64,000 nt of DNA, taken from NCBI GenBank assembly GCA_025267735.1, contig CM046294.1:45235570-45299569 (forward strand). Direction: 5' to 3'. The position numbers were made by a program, and so were the translations under genes. Positions 22,004 to 34,300 of the stretch are shown in pieces (position 1 is the first letter of the stretch; each line of letters begins with the position of its first letter). The notes under the pieces were generated by a model that was not told the origin of the DNA, did no database searches, and saw only the letters and a list, made by a program, of their open reading frames with translations. Origin of the DNA: Mactra quadrangularis (Eukaryota; Mollusca; Bivalvia; Venerida; Mactridae).

Positions 22004-23905
22004 TTAATTAGTAAGTGTTTTGTCATACATTGTATATATTCATTATGCATGCTTTTCTTTTATATTTAATATTGTATGTGCGTTATTTGTAAAAAAATAT
22101 TACCAAATTTTTTTTGGCGAAGAACATATTGTTAAAATATTTTTACTTTGACTTTTTGTTAATTGCCTCTAATCTGCAATATTACTTGAATTGTACGGTG
22201 TTTTGAAATCTGTTAGGAATTTGTTGGATTCGCTTGAGTATTGTTTGGCGACTTATTTCTCAAATCATATACAATGCAATTTGCACCGCTTAAACCTGGA
22301 ATCCTACAGTTGTTGTCGGGACAAGCTTCTTTCATTATTTGCTTATTATTTTGAATGCACTAAGACAACGTTTGTACGTCTCGTTTTCATACAAAATATT
22401 TGGCAGCTGCTGACGAATATCAATTGTTAGCTAATTAAGATAAGTAGGCAAAATTTTGAGTTCCAATTTTTCTGGTTTTGCATTTTATAAGTATAATTGT
22501 GCTTGCATTGTGATGCATCGCTTTTCAAAATATTTCCATAATTTCTTATACCATTTTGTGATGTTTTCTAATATACCACGTGAGTCAGGTTAGCTTAAAA
22601 TAGATTTTGTGTTAAAATAAGCATATATTGATTCTATTGATTCTATTGATATGTAGCTAAATGCGTTTACTATTTCGCAACATGACAATAATTGTTAGGA
22701 AAACCTAGCATGTGGGGATTTAGGGAGAATCGTTACATTGTTTATCTAAAATTACTTCAAACATTTTTTGTGTTTGTCTTGCATTTCAATAGAATAAGCG
22801 ATATTCGCCTCGTTTTTGCCTGCAACATGAAAATTTGACCTTCAATTTATTCTCGTGTGGGTTGCGTTTGTTACAATTAATGGAAACCTCGTAGTTTTAT
22901 TCGCCTGGTCACGCAACTGCTTTTAAATAATGTTTTAATAATTTTCCGTGACGCCAGAGCGTACGTGTGCCCCGATGATTAGCTTTTAATTGCAACTTTT
23001 GAAATGCGCCGTATCGTATGAATTTTAAATAGAAATTTAAATATAAATCATGATCTTTGTAGTCGCAGGTACTAGTTACGAGACAAGGGAAGTGTGACAT
23101 TTTGCATGTTGAAGTGGGGACTACAATCATAAATTGTACATGCTGTTTGCATGTTTAAAAAAATAAAAAGGAACGAATTTCCAAGTGAATCATAATGTTG
23201 AAAATAGTTTGAGAACATGAAAACTTGACAAGTTTAGAAAGGGTATGTCATTCCATAGCCATGATTTTGATTTTTCGATGGACATGTTAGTAAAACATAA
23301 TGATTCATTAAAATGATCTATGTTCTGGCTTGTTCTGATCTAGTTTGCAACGCATGCACAATGACGAAAAAAGCCACGAATTTAAGTTCCAAATCAGGCC
23401 TACAAAACATATTTAGTTAGCACATTGTCCACAATTTTGTGGCATAATGTTATACCCCTCAATCTTTTATCTTTTATATTAAAAAAAAACAGTTTTCATG
23501 TTTGATTTTTATTCATGATTCATGGTTTTGATTATATGTATATACTATGTGTATATTTGTTTGATGCCATTTGATATAAATGACCATTTTCAATTCAAAA
23601 ACATGTTGTTTGTTGATTTTATTCCTTTTATTATCAAACTGAGAAAACTTCTTGTCGAGAAAGGTATTAATAAACATATTTAGTTTGCAAATGTATCAAA
23701 ACGAACAGAACAGAACAGAACATAATTTATTATAAACAGCATTTACAATACAGCATTTACAATCGCAATTACAATACAGCTGGCAATACAATACAACGTG
23801 ATAAGACATTTTATGCAAGAACTTAGAAGAAGAAAACTTGCCATTTCTTGTCTTTCTGTGTCGTGACTGCATCTGAATTAGTTTCAATAATTAGAGTTGC
23901 ATAAA

Positions 23906-24192
23906 ACCCGGGTCGATAGCGCAGTTGGGAGCGCGCCGGGATTTGGATACTCGTGCCCGAGGGGGTGCGGGTTCGAATCCCACCCGGGGAGGTTATACCC
24001 TTCCATGAAAATTTGACAATAATGTCGATTTTCCTCCATTGATAAGATAATATGGAGAGGTTTCCGGCCTTGTGGAAGGGTAGGTAAGTACTGGTTATAG
24101 ACAATGGTCCAGGAAAGCTAGGAGAGGTGCGCTGGACGCCGTAAAATGACCTAAATTGTGTTGACACGGCGTTAACTCCAATAAATAAATAA
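23906..24192 (+). mobile_element. tRNA-derived SINE, family 1, full length
   Basis: The head and body are complete: GATAGCGCAGTTGGGAGCGC, GGTTCGAATCC, GTACTGGTTATAGACAATGG, and an AATAAATAAATAAA tail. The head can fold with a TGG anticodon-like loop, which suggests a tRNA-Pro-like ancestor; this is inference. Confidence 0.85.
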
Positions 24193-24619
24193 AACATAGT
24201 TGTTTAGTAAGGGATTGTGTAGTTTAAAGTAGAATTTCTTGATTGTTTTATGTACAAGACATGTTTTATAGTTAATGACAATGAACTAGTGCAACTTGCG
24301 AGATGACTTATTGCGAAATGTTGAACATAAAAATGGCTTTTATCTTAGAACTTTAAGGACAAAACAATAATAGTTGATATCTTTTGAAATCATGAATATT
24401 CTCAAGTTGTCTAATCTATCATGATTAATTCTGTAAAAACGATGCTATCGTACTAGACGAACTGAAAAAAATGCTCATTCTATGTTTTGTTTACATGACA
24501 GATACATTGCAACTTTCATTCTATTATGATTTTTTCTACAGAATTACATCCAAGGATTAAACAATTAATTTAAAATAACAATGCTTTTACTAATTTTTTA
24601 TTAAGGCAAGTATACGTTA

Positions 24620-24936
24620 TGTACGGTGCTTAGCCGTTTAACCATTAGTCTACAATGGCATTATCATATCACAGCTATCACGAGGATCAGTCAACCTACT
24701 CACTGTTCCTGGAAAGGTTTAATCTCTGGAATACGTTGTTAACCAATTACTTGGCGTATACTTCCGTCTGTGACGGATAACTACCTTGTATTAGTAAGCA
24801 GGAAGAGGTAGGAGAGAGTACGAATGTAGAAATAATGTAATGATCGTACTCCACGAAAGAATGCCCCATCTGGGAGTAAAAATTACGACCCCTTGATCAG
24901 TAGACTTGTGTGTTACCAACTGAGCTAATTGGGCGG
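24620..24936 (-). mobile_element. tRNA-derived SINE, family 2, uninterrupted
   Basis: This is the duplicate of the split SINE at 7240-8005. It retains the single TGTAA target where copy A carries the 443-bp MITE. Confidence 0.8.
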
Positions 24937-26787
24937 CAAAGAATCTTTATTAACTATTTTGTTGTAGAGTAATTCATAAGTTTGTGAGAGATTAAAACCA
25001 TACTATACTTAACGAAACTTCAAAGTACACCGATTTTAATGTTGATAGAAAATTTTCATTTTTCAACATTTACGTCAAATCGTTAATGGATATGTGTACA
25101 GGAATATACTGTCGTCTGCTTGCATGGTTTTCATGCTTCTTAGTTGGTGCAAAATTGGTTTTGTCATGCATGTGCAGAAAGCGGAACTGCGCACGTGCTT
25201 ATCGCGCAAAAATTGCACGTTGTCAGTTTTAGTGAAAATCATTAGTGTGTTGATATGTACAACGAAAAGTCAAGAAATGGCTCGAATGTCGCTTCAAGAA
25301 CAAGGAATTGCCGTAGGTCTTTTGCCAGACGGTGCGTCACCTGCAGAATAAGACTTCTAATTGCTAATTTTCTGTTCAATTAAAAACAATTAGAAAATAT
25401 TCCCATATAAACGCATGCACGACAAAAATGGATTTGCATTGATAAAGTAGCATGAAAACCATGAAAGCAAAGGTCAGTATGGTCCAAAACACATTTCCAT
25501 CATCGATCAGACTTTAATGTTAAAAAAATAAGATTTCCTACAATACTGAAATCGGAGTACTTAGAAGTTTCGTTAAGTATAATTAAAGAGGGCGGTTGAT
25601 TATATTTCTCTTTTTTAAATGTAGACACATGTATTTAGAAAAATACATTTTCTGTATTTCAAGAATATTTCTAAAAAAATGGATTATAAACTAATTTTTG
25701 TCGCTAGACATGATTCATACAATTATACCTATAATCAATTTTAATGTACTAATATATTAAAATATCCACACTGTCTGTGAGATGACGATCGAATAATTAA
25801 ACTCCCTGCAGGCTTTATTTTTTCATATTTTGATTGATGTAAAATCTTTGATTTTTCTTGGGCAAATTTACAAGTTAAGATTTTAAAAATTCAATAAAAT
25901 TATTAATAAATAAAGTAAATCTCATTTTGTGTACTTAACGTCGACTCCAACAACGTGGTACTATATCAAATAGCTTCCCTTAAGGGTTTAATAACGTGAT
26001 AAAATCTAATTTCATATTTTTGAAGAATTACTTATAAAGTCCGAAATATTTTGTCATTCGTGTTCTGTTACGTTTTGTTTAAATCCACTGGAACCTAAAA
26101 GTCTTAAAGCGTTTGGATATATTCTGATTTTTATGCGCCCGTCATTTATAACTTGCTATAACCTATCCCTCGGGAAAGTCTGTATTTTAGTTTTGAGGCC
26201 TGTAAATTAAAAGGTAAAATCTAAGACATGTTGGTGGCATTCAGATGAAAGTTTTCGTGGTATATGTTAAAACGCCTGTATATCCCGATAAATCGCGAGG
26301 GACTTGATATAGTTTCTGTTATTTTTATAGCTCGACAACAAATTCGTGCAGACGACCAGCAGAGTTTGTGTGAAGCTGGCACTTGAAGGCACAGACGGCC
26401 GGCGCGGTCCAAAAGCGAAAACACTATACATACATAGACCGAGCCGGTCACCTGTGATTCAAGGTAAAGACATTGCTTTTCTCCAGCTAACCCGGGTAAC
26501 CGCGCACTGTCCTGTGTCCGGATGTGAGTTATAAATGACTGAGGATTGATTACATGGAAACCAATGCTGGTTTTAATGCTTAAATATATTCATCTACACC
26601 AAGAAAAGATACCATAAACCTATTTGATGAAACTTAATGAGCAATAATTGATGGCTATAAAACATATGATGAGGAAATCACCGACCATATACCTATAACT
26701 TTATTATAAGAATAGGAAATTGAAAAACTCATACTGAGATTTTGTTAGCCAATAAAGTGTTCTTTCTTAGCGTTTATGAAACATGTA

Positions 26788-28560
26788 CCCAGCAGGCAAA
26801 CCGACGTTGAAACAACGTTGTTTCAACGTTGAACCACAACGTTGTTTTTATGTTGGATTTATTTTAGGATTTGAAAGTTGTGCCAACGTTGAAATATCAA
26901 CGTTGATTCAACGTTGTGTTCAACGTTGATACAAGGTTAATTCAACGTTACTTCAACGCTCATTAGGTTGGTTGATGGTTGAAATCTGATTGATAATTGG
27001 TTGTTATTAGGGTGATTTATAGTCGATTCCATGTTGATCTAAGGTTGGTTTTAGTTGAACTATAGTTGAAGGAGGTTGAATATAAGCTGTATTTAGCCCT
27101 TTTTCAGAGTTTGATCTAGATATATATTTGATCTAGATATCTGCCGCCTGAAAGAATGTATAACAAGGACAAATAAAAAACATGAGAAAAGATCCAATAA
27201 TTTTACAATTTAATTACTATGTCAATGATAATGGGTCATTAACCCATACAAATAAGCAAACACTTAACTAAAAACTGTATAAAACTATAAGTAACAAATA
27301 TTCAGCTTGGTCTCTTCTGCCCCTACCTCCAGACCTTTCTGGGGCATATTTTAAAAACTTCATTATGGTTCCATTGACTTTGCACTTCGTGGCTCCCTAG
27401 TGATTCTGTAAAACTGACTGTGAAATCAAAAATATGAATCATAAGAATACAAAAAGAACTGTTGCACACAAATTATGCAATACTCAAATTGTGGATGGAG
27501 CTCTAGTGAACCTCATGATTTTAACAACTTTGTAAAGCAAATATAAAATAAAAAATGAAGAACAGAAGCAGAACATTTAGCTAATACGTAAAACCATAAT
27601 TACCTATAATTGGTCGGAACAGAACAGTTTTGTCAAAGGCATATTTCCTTCTTGCCTGATAAATTCATCTTGGTCATTTATCCATTATGTAACATCCTGC
27701 AAAATAAACGAGCATTCTAATATGCATTAATTACATTTAACCTCAAAAAGTAATGTTTATCCCATAATATCGGCATGGGGTCGAATCGTCTCCGTGCAAA
27801 TTGGCCTATTTGGTCGAATGACATCGGGACGAAACGTCTGAAACCCACCTACTTTAAGTTTACATTATACAATGGATAAGTTTCTGTTAATTTTTCAACA
27901 AACAGAATTCGGAGATAATTTTTAAACACAGAATGCATTTAATAGAATGTTATTTGCAGGCGTAAGACAAAGAAAATAGAATATTTGATTTGAATAATGG
28001 CGCTGACAAGGTTTTCTTGAACACACACATAATTTTCAACTCTTAAACCAGTCGTGGGTGTTAAAAACAAATGATATCTATAAACAGAACAATGACAAGT
28101 ATAGTATGTTAGTATAATATCGTTGTACATACCTTCAAACTAATGTTTTCTAGACTAGATCTTCGTCAGCGCTTTAGAAAGTCGAGGTCAGCACTGTGCG
28201 TTTCTGAATGCGTCACGCACGCATGCGCAGTTTCTAAACGCGCGAAAAGCACTGTCTAGAATGTTCGTTAGAGAATATTCAAAATAGTGAGAGAGTCACA
28301 GTTTCTATATTCCATAGTCAATAGAAAATATTTTGGGCATACTTTAAGTGAAGATAATATACCATCTAAATAATCGCAATATTATAAAAAAATATAAAAA
28401 CAATTTAAAATATACTACAACCATTATCAACGTTGTTTCAACGTCTGTTATCAACATCCGATGATAAAAGATTTATTTGTGGTTTAAAATTGGTTGATCA
28501 ACGTACTGTCTCATTTTCAACGTTGTAACAACGTTGAATCAACGTCATGTGCCTGCTGGG
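26788..28560. mobile_element. 1.77-kb DNA transposon with CAACGTTG-rich inverted ends
   Basis: The ends are CCCAGCAGGCA and TGCCTGCTGGG, each followed inward by several CAACGTTG palindromes, so about 50 bp of TIR align. It is present in copy B and absent from copy A (near 9797), where the site reads ATGTACTTACTTT. The target duplication is TA, or GTAC if the terminal bases are counted as target. The interior has no ORF longer than about 63 codons, so it is non-autonomous or decayed. The superfamily is not assigned. Confidence 0.88.
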
Positions 28561-29341
28561 TACTTACTTTAGGTAAAATAGTTATTGCATCTTCCATTAT
28601 TGAATAAAAGCTCACAAAAATGTTATTCATGTTCATAAGACACTGAATAATACAATTAAATCAAAATTAGGTCGAGATGAGTTGCTGTATTTGTTAACAT
28701 ACATTTTATTGAGCATACAAAGGGAGATAATCAAATATAGATTAAAAAGTAACTAGTAATAGTTGTCTCCCTTGCCATTAAATTGTATTTTACGCATCGT
28801 CTTCTTAATAACATTATTATGTATGAGAACTTGACCTTGCAGAGTATAGTCTTAAGTTTATAACTTGTTGCTTCGGTTGTTGAAAAAAAACTATATTACA
28901 AGGAGTTAAATGACTTTGAGTCTCAAAATTAATATTCAAAGGATTAACCATAAATTGAGTATTCAAAAAAACATTTGCGAATGAAAATCAGTGTTATGCA
29001 AGTATGTCCCCGTTTGTTAGTGACTGCAATTTCCAATTAGTAGCCAAGTCCTATGTAAAAGCTGACTATCGAACAAATATCGAGCATTTAAATCAGTGGG
29101 GTTAACGATGCGTCATTTGCAATTGAATAAATTTTAAATATACATACATTTAGTTTACTTTTTATATTAAACCATAAAAACATCGTACTGAATTGTTTTT
29201 TTGTTTTTTTTAATTATCGATGTTAAATTATCTTGTAATACACGAAAACAGTTGTTTTACATAATGTTTTACAAGTTCAAAACAAGACGTTTGTAAAGCT
29301 TATTTGCCAAAATATGCATATAACTATGTTGTAAAGCAAGT

Positions 29342-29433
29342 GCCTCGGTAGCGCAGTAGGCAGCGCGTCAGTCTCATAGTCAATTAAAAGTAGAGAAATC
29401 TGAAGGTCGTGAGTTCGATCCTCACCCGGGGCA
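29342..29433 (+). tRNA. tRNA-Met (CAT), elongator type, with 19-nt intron
   Basis: The acceptor stem GCCTCGG pairs with CCGGGGC, with discriminator A. The D stem is GCGC/GCGC. The T arm is GTGAG-TTCGATC-CTCAC. The anticodon CAT is at 29375-29377. A 19-nt insert (29379-29397) sits one base 3' of the anticodon, the canonical position for nuclear tRNA introns. After removal the loop reads CTCATAA. A T run beginning at 29436 provides a Pol III terminator. The fold and terminator suggest a functional gene, not a SINE head. Confidence 0.93.
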
Positions 29434-29489
29434 CATTTTTTCATTTAATTTTTGCTACTAGTGTTTTTTTTTTTTTTTTTTTTGCTCGT

Positions 29490-30012
29490 TATATCATATA
29501 TGTTAGCAAATATCTGCCATCAAATTACAAGATAATTAATAAGTTAATTAAGTGATTATCTAGTTAATTAACGAAACTAGATAACCAATTAGAGACTTTA
29601 GTCAGTTATCTTTCCCCTATGAAATCTGAAGTAATCCAATTGGTAAGTAGGTCCTTACAGTTGGGATTCTTGGATTTTATCATTGAATTCCTATGTAAGG
29701 ATAACAAAGTATTTTATCTTATATCTTTCTTGTTACTGATAATATTTACAGAAGAGATGAAAATTAGATAGTTCTTTACCCAAAAAAATACTAATCTTGA
29801 ATTTCAAACAGATTAATTGTTTACAAAAAAGTTAATTAAGATTACTTTCGGCAAATTGACATTGAAAAGTAAGGGTAAAATCCGAGTAGTCCAACTAATT
29901 GGACCTACCTATTTGAAGAGTATACCAGAGGAAATAATTTGACTAAAGTCCCTAATTACAAGTTGGAGACATTTTGTAAAAGTGGTGAGTAGTTAACTAG
30001 TTACGTAACTTG
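29490..30012. mobile_element. Fold-back 'TAACTAGTTA' MITE split by another MITE
   Basis: The outer parts (29490-29590, 29965-30012) carry the TTAGCAAATATCTGCCATC end and repeated AACTAGTTA blocks. These are shared with the fuller hairpin elements at 47608-47835 and 52446-52620. The element at 29590-29960 is inserted in the middle. Confidence 0.65.
29590..29960. mobile_element. MITE, family 'GACTTTAGTCAGTTATC', nested
   Basis: The inverted ends are GACTTTAGTCAGTTATC and TTTGACTAAAGTC. It contains CAATTGGTAAGTAGGTCC and, inverted, GGACCTACCTATTTG. A reverse-oriented copy lies at 55965-56335. AATTA-like bases flank it. Confidence 0.7.
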
Positions 30013-30013
30013 C

Positions 30014-30402
30014 AATCTGATTTAAACCCGATCTAAAATTTTCCGCTCGCCTACTTGCTAATTTAGATCTGGCCTTTTCCAAACGAAGGTCACGTTCAGG
30101 TGACCTTTTCTCATCATAATATTCATGACGAAATTGTTATGATACGCAACTTGTTTACATCGTCTACGTCACGCAATTTGAAATGAGCCGGCCAATCGCA
30201 GACTGTGAATAATACTGCTGTTAAATAAGCATGCAAACCTTGGTCTAAAAATAGAAATTACGAAATCAAAATGTGTTTAATAGTGTTTTCGTCTAGATGT
30301 AAGCTACGCATTGATTGGTCGATACAAAGTTCATCTCGACGTGACCTTCCACGTAGAAAGTAGAGAGCCTGTACGACAACGCTCTACAGGATATCTGTTT
30401 AC
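30014..30402 (+). repeat. Dispersed ~390-bp repeat, copy 1
   Basis: This copy is nearly identical to 37779-38172 in the same orientation. It begins AATCTGATT, includes AACGAAGGTCACGTTCAGGT, and ends ACAGGATATCTGTTTACGGA. It lies about 1 kb upstream of the sulfatase start, while copy 2 is in the intron before exon 7. It is non-coding, and the type of element is unknown. Confidence 0.8.
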
Positions 30403-31389
30403 GGAGAGTGCGTAACTTGTTAACCATTTACCATTTGTACAAAATATCGCTGCATTAGGCCGCAACAAATTGATCATGTGTTCTATGGATTCGCTCGCAC
30501 CTTAATTTTGACGGTATTTACAAAAAAAAATTTTTATTTCCTCGCTCGCTCACAAATTTGGTCAAACTGCTCCATATAAAGCATGTGAATAAAGACTTTT
30601 TTTACTTTTTTTCTTCGCTCGCTTGCCCCATTTTTTTTTCAGAAAAATCCGTTAAACATATGATCAACTTGTTGTGGCCTTATTTACCTATTATGCTTAC
30701 TGTTGATAATATCTTTATACATGCACACTTTGCCTTATTCGTTATATGAATTGGGAAAAACACATTGTAGTGCCTTTTTTAAAGTTAAATGGCCATTAGA
30801 CCCGCTCATTTTAATACTCGCTACAAAACCCCTGTTCTCACGAGCGATAAAAATAGTTATCCATATCTATATTAGGGGATTTTGGAAATATATTGAGTGA
30901 TTAATTCAGCGGGGTTAATGTAAACGCAACTGATAGTTGAATAAAAATTATCAATACGCACTTGCAAAATTCAGAGCGGTGTATAACTGAGTGCGTGTTA
31001 TAGCGCAGCGTTTACCTCAAGTATTGGAAAACTTTGAGGGGTGCTTTCGATAAGCGTAGTATTGTGTTAGCTACGCGCCAGGCTTTTAAAGTAAATACTG
31101 CAAGTATTGAAGCATTGTAAATAACCGTCCTCGACCTTCGATACGCCAAGTTGAGTTTCAACTTCTATAAATTGTGTACAATCGGGTATGAATTTCTATA
31201 CACATACAAAAACCAATACATGTTCGGTCTATGTCATAAATCATATTATATTGAAAAAATTCAGTCGGTTTATACAAAACTATACATTGTTCTGGCTTAA
31301 ATTTAGCTGTAGTTACGTATAGGAGTTTTTTTTTATTGTGTTAAAGATACGTTTAATTATGCTTTAATTGTTTTCAACATGCTGTAAAA
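30403..31389. other. Sequence upstream of the sulfatase gene
   Basis: The stretch is AT-rich with several CGCTCGC motifs (30490-30620) and an AATTCAGCGGGGTTAATG MITE-end fragment near 30905. A promoter is expected here but I see no convincing TATA box or initiator. Confidence 0.35.
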
Positions 31390-34300
31390 ATGGAAGTTTT
31401 ATTAAAATTTGCAGTATTGTTTTTGGTGGCTATTTGTGGCGTGCAATGCAGGAACAAGCACCCGAACGTTGTCTTCATAGTTGCCGATGACTTAGGTAAG
31501 ATATCTACCAGTTTTATTTTATTTTTACTGGGTTTGACATCGCGTCAACATAATTTATCGTCATTTTACAAGGGGCAGCTGACTTAAACTGGCTTTCCAT
31601 AGGCATATGTCTATAACCAGTACTAATCCACCCTTCTACAAGACGCGCAAAGTTTCCATATACCTTATATCTGGAGGAAAATCAATGTTATCAAATATTT
31701 ATTGAAAGGTTGTTGTAAACAGTAATCAGCCTGGATTAGGCTCGAACTAGCAACTCTTACAAGACACAAGATTTGGAACCCGGTGATTGGCATACTGCGC
31801 CACGAACCCGTGTTATACAGTCCATGATTGTGTGTTTATTCGGTATTTTCTCGATTAAGTCGATAAATTGTCTGCTCTTTGATAGGCTTAGATCACTGAT
31901 CCTAACCTTTAACCAGTACTAAACACTCACACTATTCTACTTGGTACAGAAATCGAAGGAAGAAATCCCATAGACATTATAACTATACTTAGCTCCACAA
32001 AGGTAAAGAACCCTACCCAGAAATTGAATCGAAAATGCTTTTCGACTAATATATAACAGAAACTTATTTTTGTCCAACTATGTAATCGAACCCACGATCC
32101 CTTAATTGACAAATCAGAACCGCTACTGACGTAGCTTCTCGTCAATTGCTTCTATACATGCTGTTTATTTCAGCTGTAAATTTGAATATAGCTGGTGAAT
32201 ATTGATTAAATATTCATAAGTTGTGTACAAGTTTATTCAATACAGAAAACCGGAAGATCGTAAACCCTTGTGGCTCGTACATACATTACAGCAAGAAAAT
32301 GAATTATAATACTGTTGTATAAATCAAATGTACAGTAGCCACCAAAAGTTTAGAGATAAAGGAAATTTAATAAAAACATAAATTTTACTGATTGATACGG
32401 GGCTTTAAATCTCTGGATTTAGCTGTTAATCAGCTAATAGGAACTTACTTTCGTCAGTGACTGATAACTGCCCTACATGATTAGGAATCAGTTGTAAGCA
32501 GGAGAATGGCGTAAAAATCCTTTCACTACCAAACTCCACGAAAGAATGCATCACCCGGGACTCCAACCCACGACCGCTCGATCAGTAGTATTGCGTGCTA
32601 CCAACTGAGCTAGACGGGTGACTACTATCTATTAAATATGCTGGAACTTAATACTATATAATAATTTCAGGTTGGAACGATGTAGGATTTCATAATCCAT
32701 CCATGATTACACCTAACATTGACAAATTAGCTTATCAAGGTGTTATATTGAATCATTCATATGTTCAACCAGTATGCTCACCGTAAGTACGTTTATCATA
32801 CCTCGTACAGAATACTCGTTTTTCATTGGCCGAGATCGGTCACGTGCTGACCATGTATTATCCCATATTAGGTCAGTAGATTTTAATATCCAGTCAGTAA
32901 CAAAATTTATAAATGATAGCGCTGACGAAACCTTATTTTTCTACTCAGATGGGGGTACTCGGTAAGATAAATTCGTTACACAGTCAGTTACTACGCTCTC
33001 ACCCAATATTAATTTACTGACCCGGTATCACACCGTATCCGGTCAGTAACTGACTGTGTAACTAATATTATCATGCTCTATTTTGGTTATGTCTGACGCC
33101 TTAGCAACACATTGTATACTCTTAAACAACGGAGCTTAGTCAACCTTCTACGAAGCCCCTAAAGCGACATTTTGAAATACTTGTTTTATTATCACAACTA
33201 TTTCGTTTAAACGTAATATTATTTCGTTTTTTCGAAATAATTATTTCGTTTTTTTTCGAAATATTATTTCGTTTTTTCGAAATATTATTTCATTTAAACG
33301 TAATATTATTTCGTTAAATCGAAATAATATTTCGAAAAAAACGAAATAATATTTCGTAAAAACGAAATAGTTGTGAAAATAAAAAAAGTATTTCAAAATG
33401 TCACTTTAGGGTCTCCGTATCTTCTCACTGTTCCTGGAAAGACTTAATCTCTAGATTAAGCTGTAAACAAGTAACTAGGTGCAAAGTCGGTCAGTGACTT
33501 TAAGGTACTAGTTCACAGATTTGGTTAAGATTTTTCTATATTTTCAAAACACCATTCAGTGTCTGTAATTGTGTCTAAACATTATTCTTTGAAATTTTAA
33601 GACAAAATGACCTATGGGTTGCAAGAAATATACGATAAAAGTCACAACAATACACCAGAATTGTCTATACCGTGAAATACAGGGTAGATATTTACTACAT
33701 GAAACACCATCATTTGTAATTATAAGTCAATTTGCATTTAAATTGTCATTATCAGAACACTACTTTCCTGCTTCCAAAAGTGTTTCCAAACAGTTTTAGT
33801 AGTTTTAGGGAATGTTGATATTTAAGTTGAAATCTGTGAATGAGTACCTTTAAACTTCTCCATATACGTGAAGTAGATTCAGCGGTATGGGGGGAAATGG
33901 CCTCAGAAATTATTTCATGACCAAGCTCCGAAAAAGTATGCCCCACCCGGGAATCGAACGTATAAACCCTTGATAGGTGGACAAAAAAGCTAGCAGGGTA
34001 GCTTATTTAATGTTCAGCCTATTTTCTGTCGACTAAATGCATTTCGTAAGATATAAGACACAATAAAACTGGAAATTGTATTTTTAATATTTGTAAAAAT
34101 CTGAATTGAATGGCTTGACTTTTATATTTTGTCCGATTCGTCTCAAATTGTCAGCGAATATTTATCTACATATTGACATAACACCAGTAAATTTTCATCC
34201 AGATATGTCAGCTAGAAATATATTTCATTTCAAGTCAAAATTCCTAAGATATAATGCTAATTTCAATCGGAGCTTTTATACGACTTTAATTTTCAAATGT

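Larger units (their letters stand above)
19451..29389 (+). repeat. Segmental duplication, copy B (~9.9 kb)
   Basis: This is the counterpart of 684-10585. It carries the intact TRIM-like exon 2 and the intact tRNA-Met. Unlike copy A it has the CAACGTTG-rich element (26788-28560) and about 180 extra bp near 23328-23508. It lacks the 443-bp MITE and the 5.0-6.6 kb stretch. Because exon 1 and the intron lie outside the duplicated block, B looks like the parental locus; this is inference. No further genes were seen between 22.0 and 29.3 kb. Confidence 0.88.
33095..34005 (-). mobile_element. SINE family 2 carrying two nested MITEs
   Basis: SINE sequence appears in three pieces: about 33095-33138, 33419-33503 and 33850-34005. 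The tRNA-like head is near 33940-34005. Two unrelated MITEs separate the pieces, which gives the order of insertion: SINE first, MITEs later. Confidence 0.7.

Noticed and set aside
33614..33799. 61-codon ORF
   Set aside because: It lies wholly within the TTAA-type MITE, which is non-coding and repeated at 63572.
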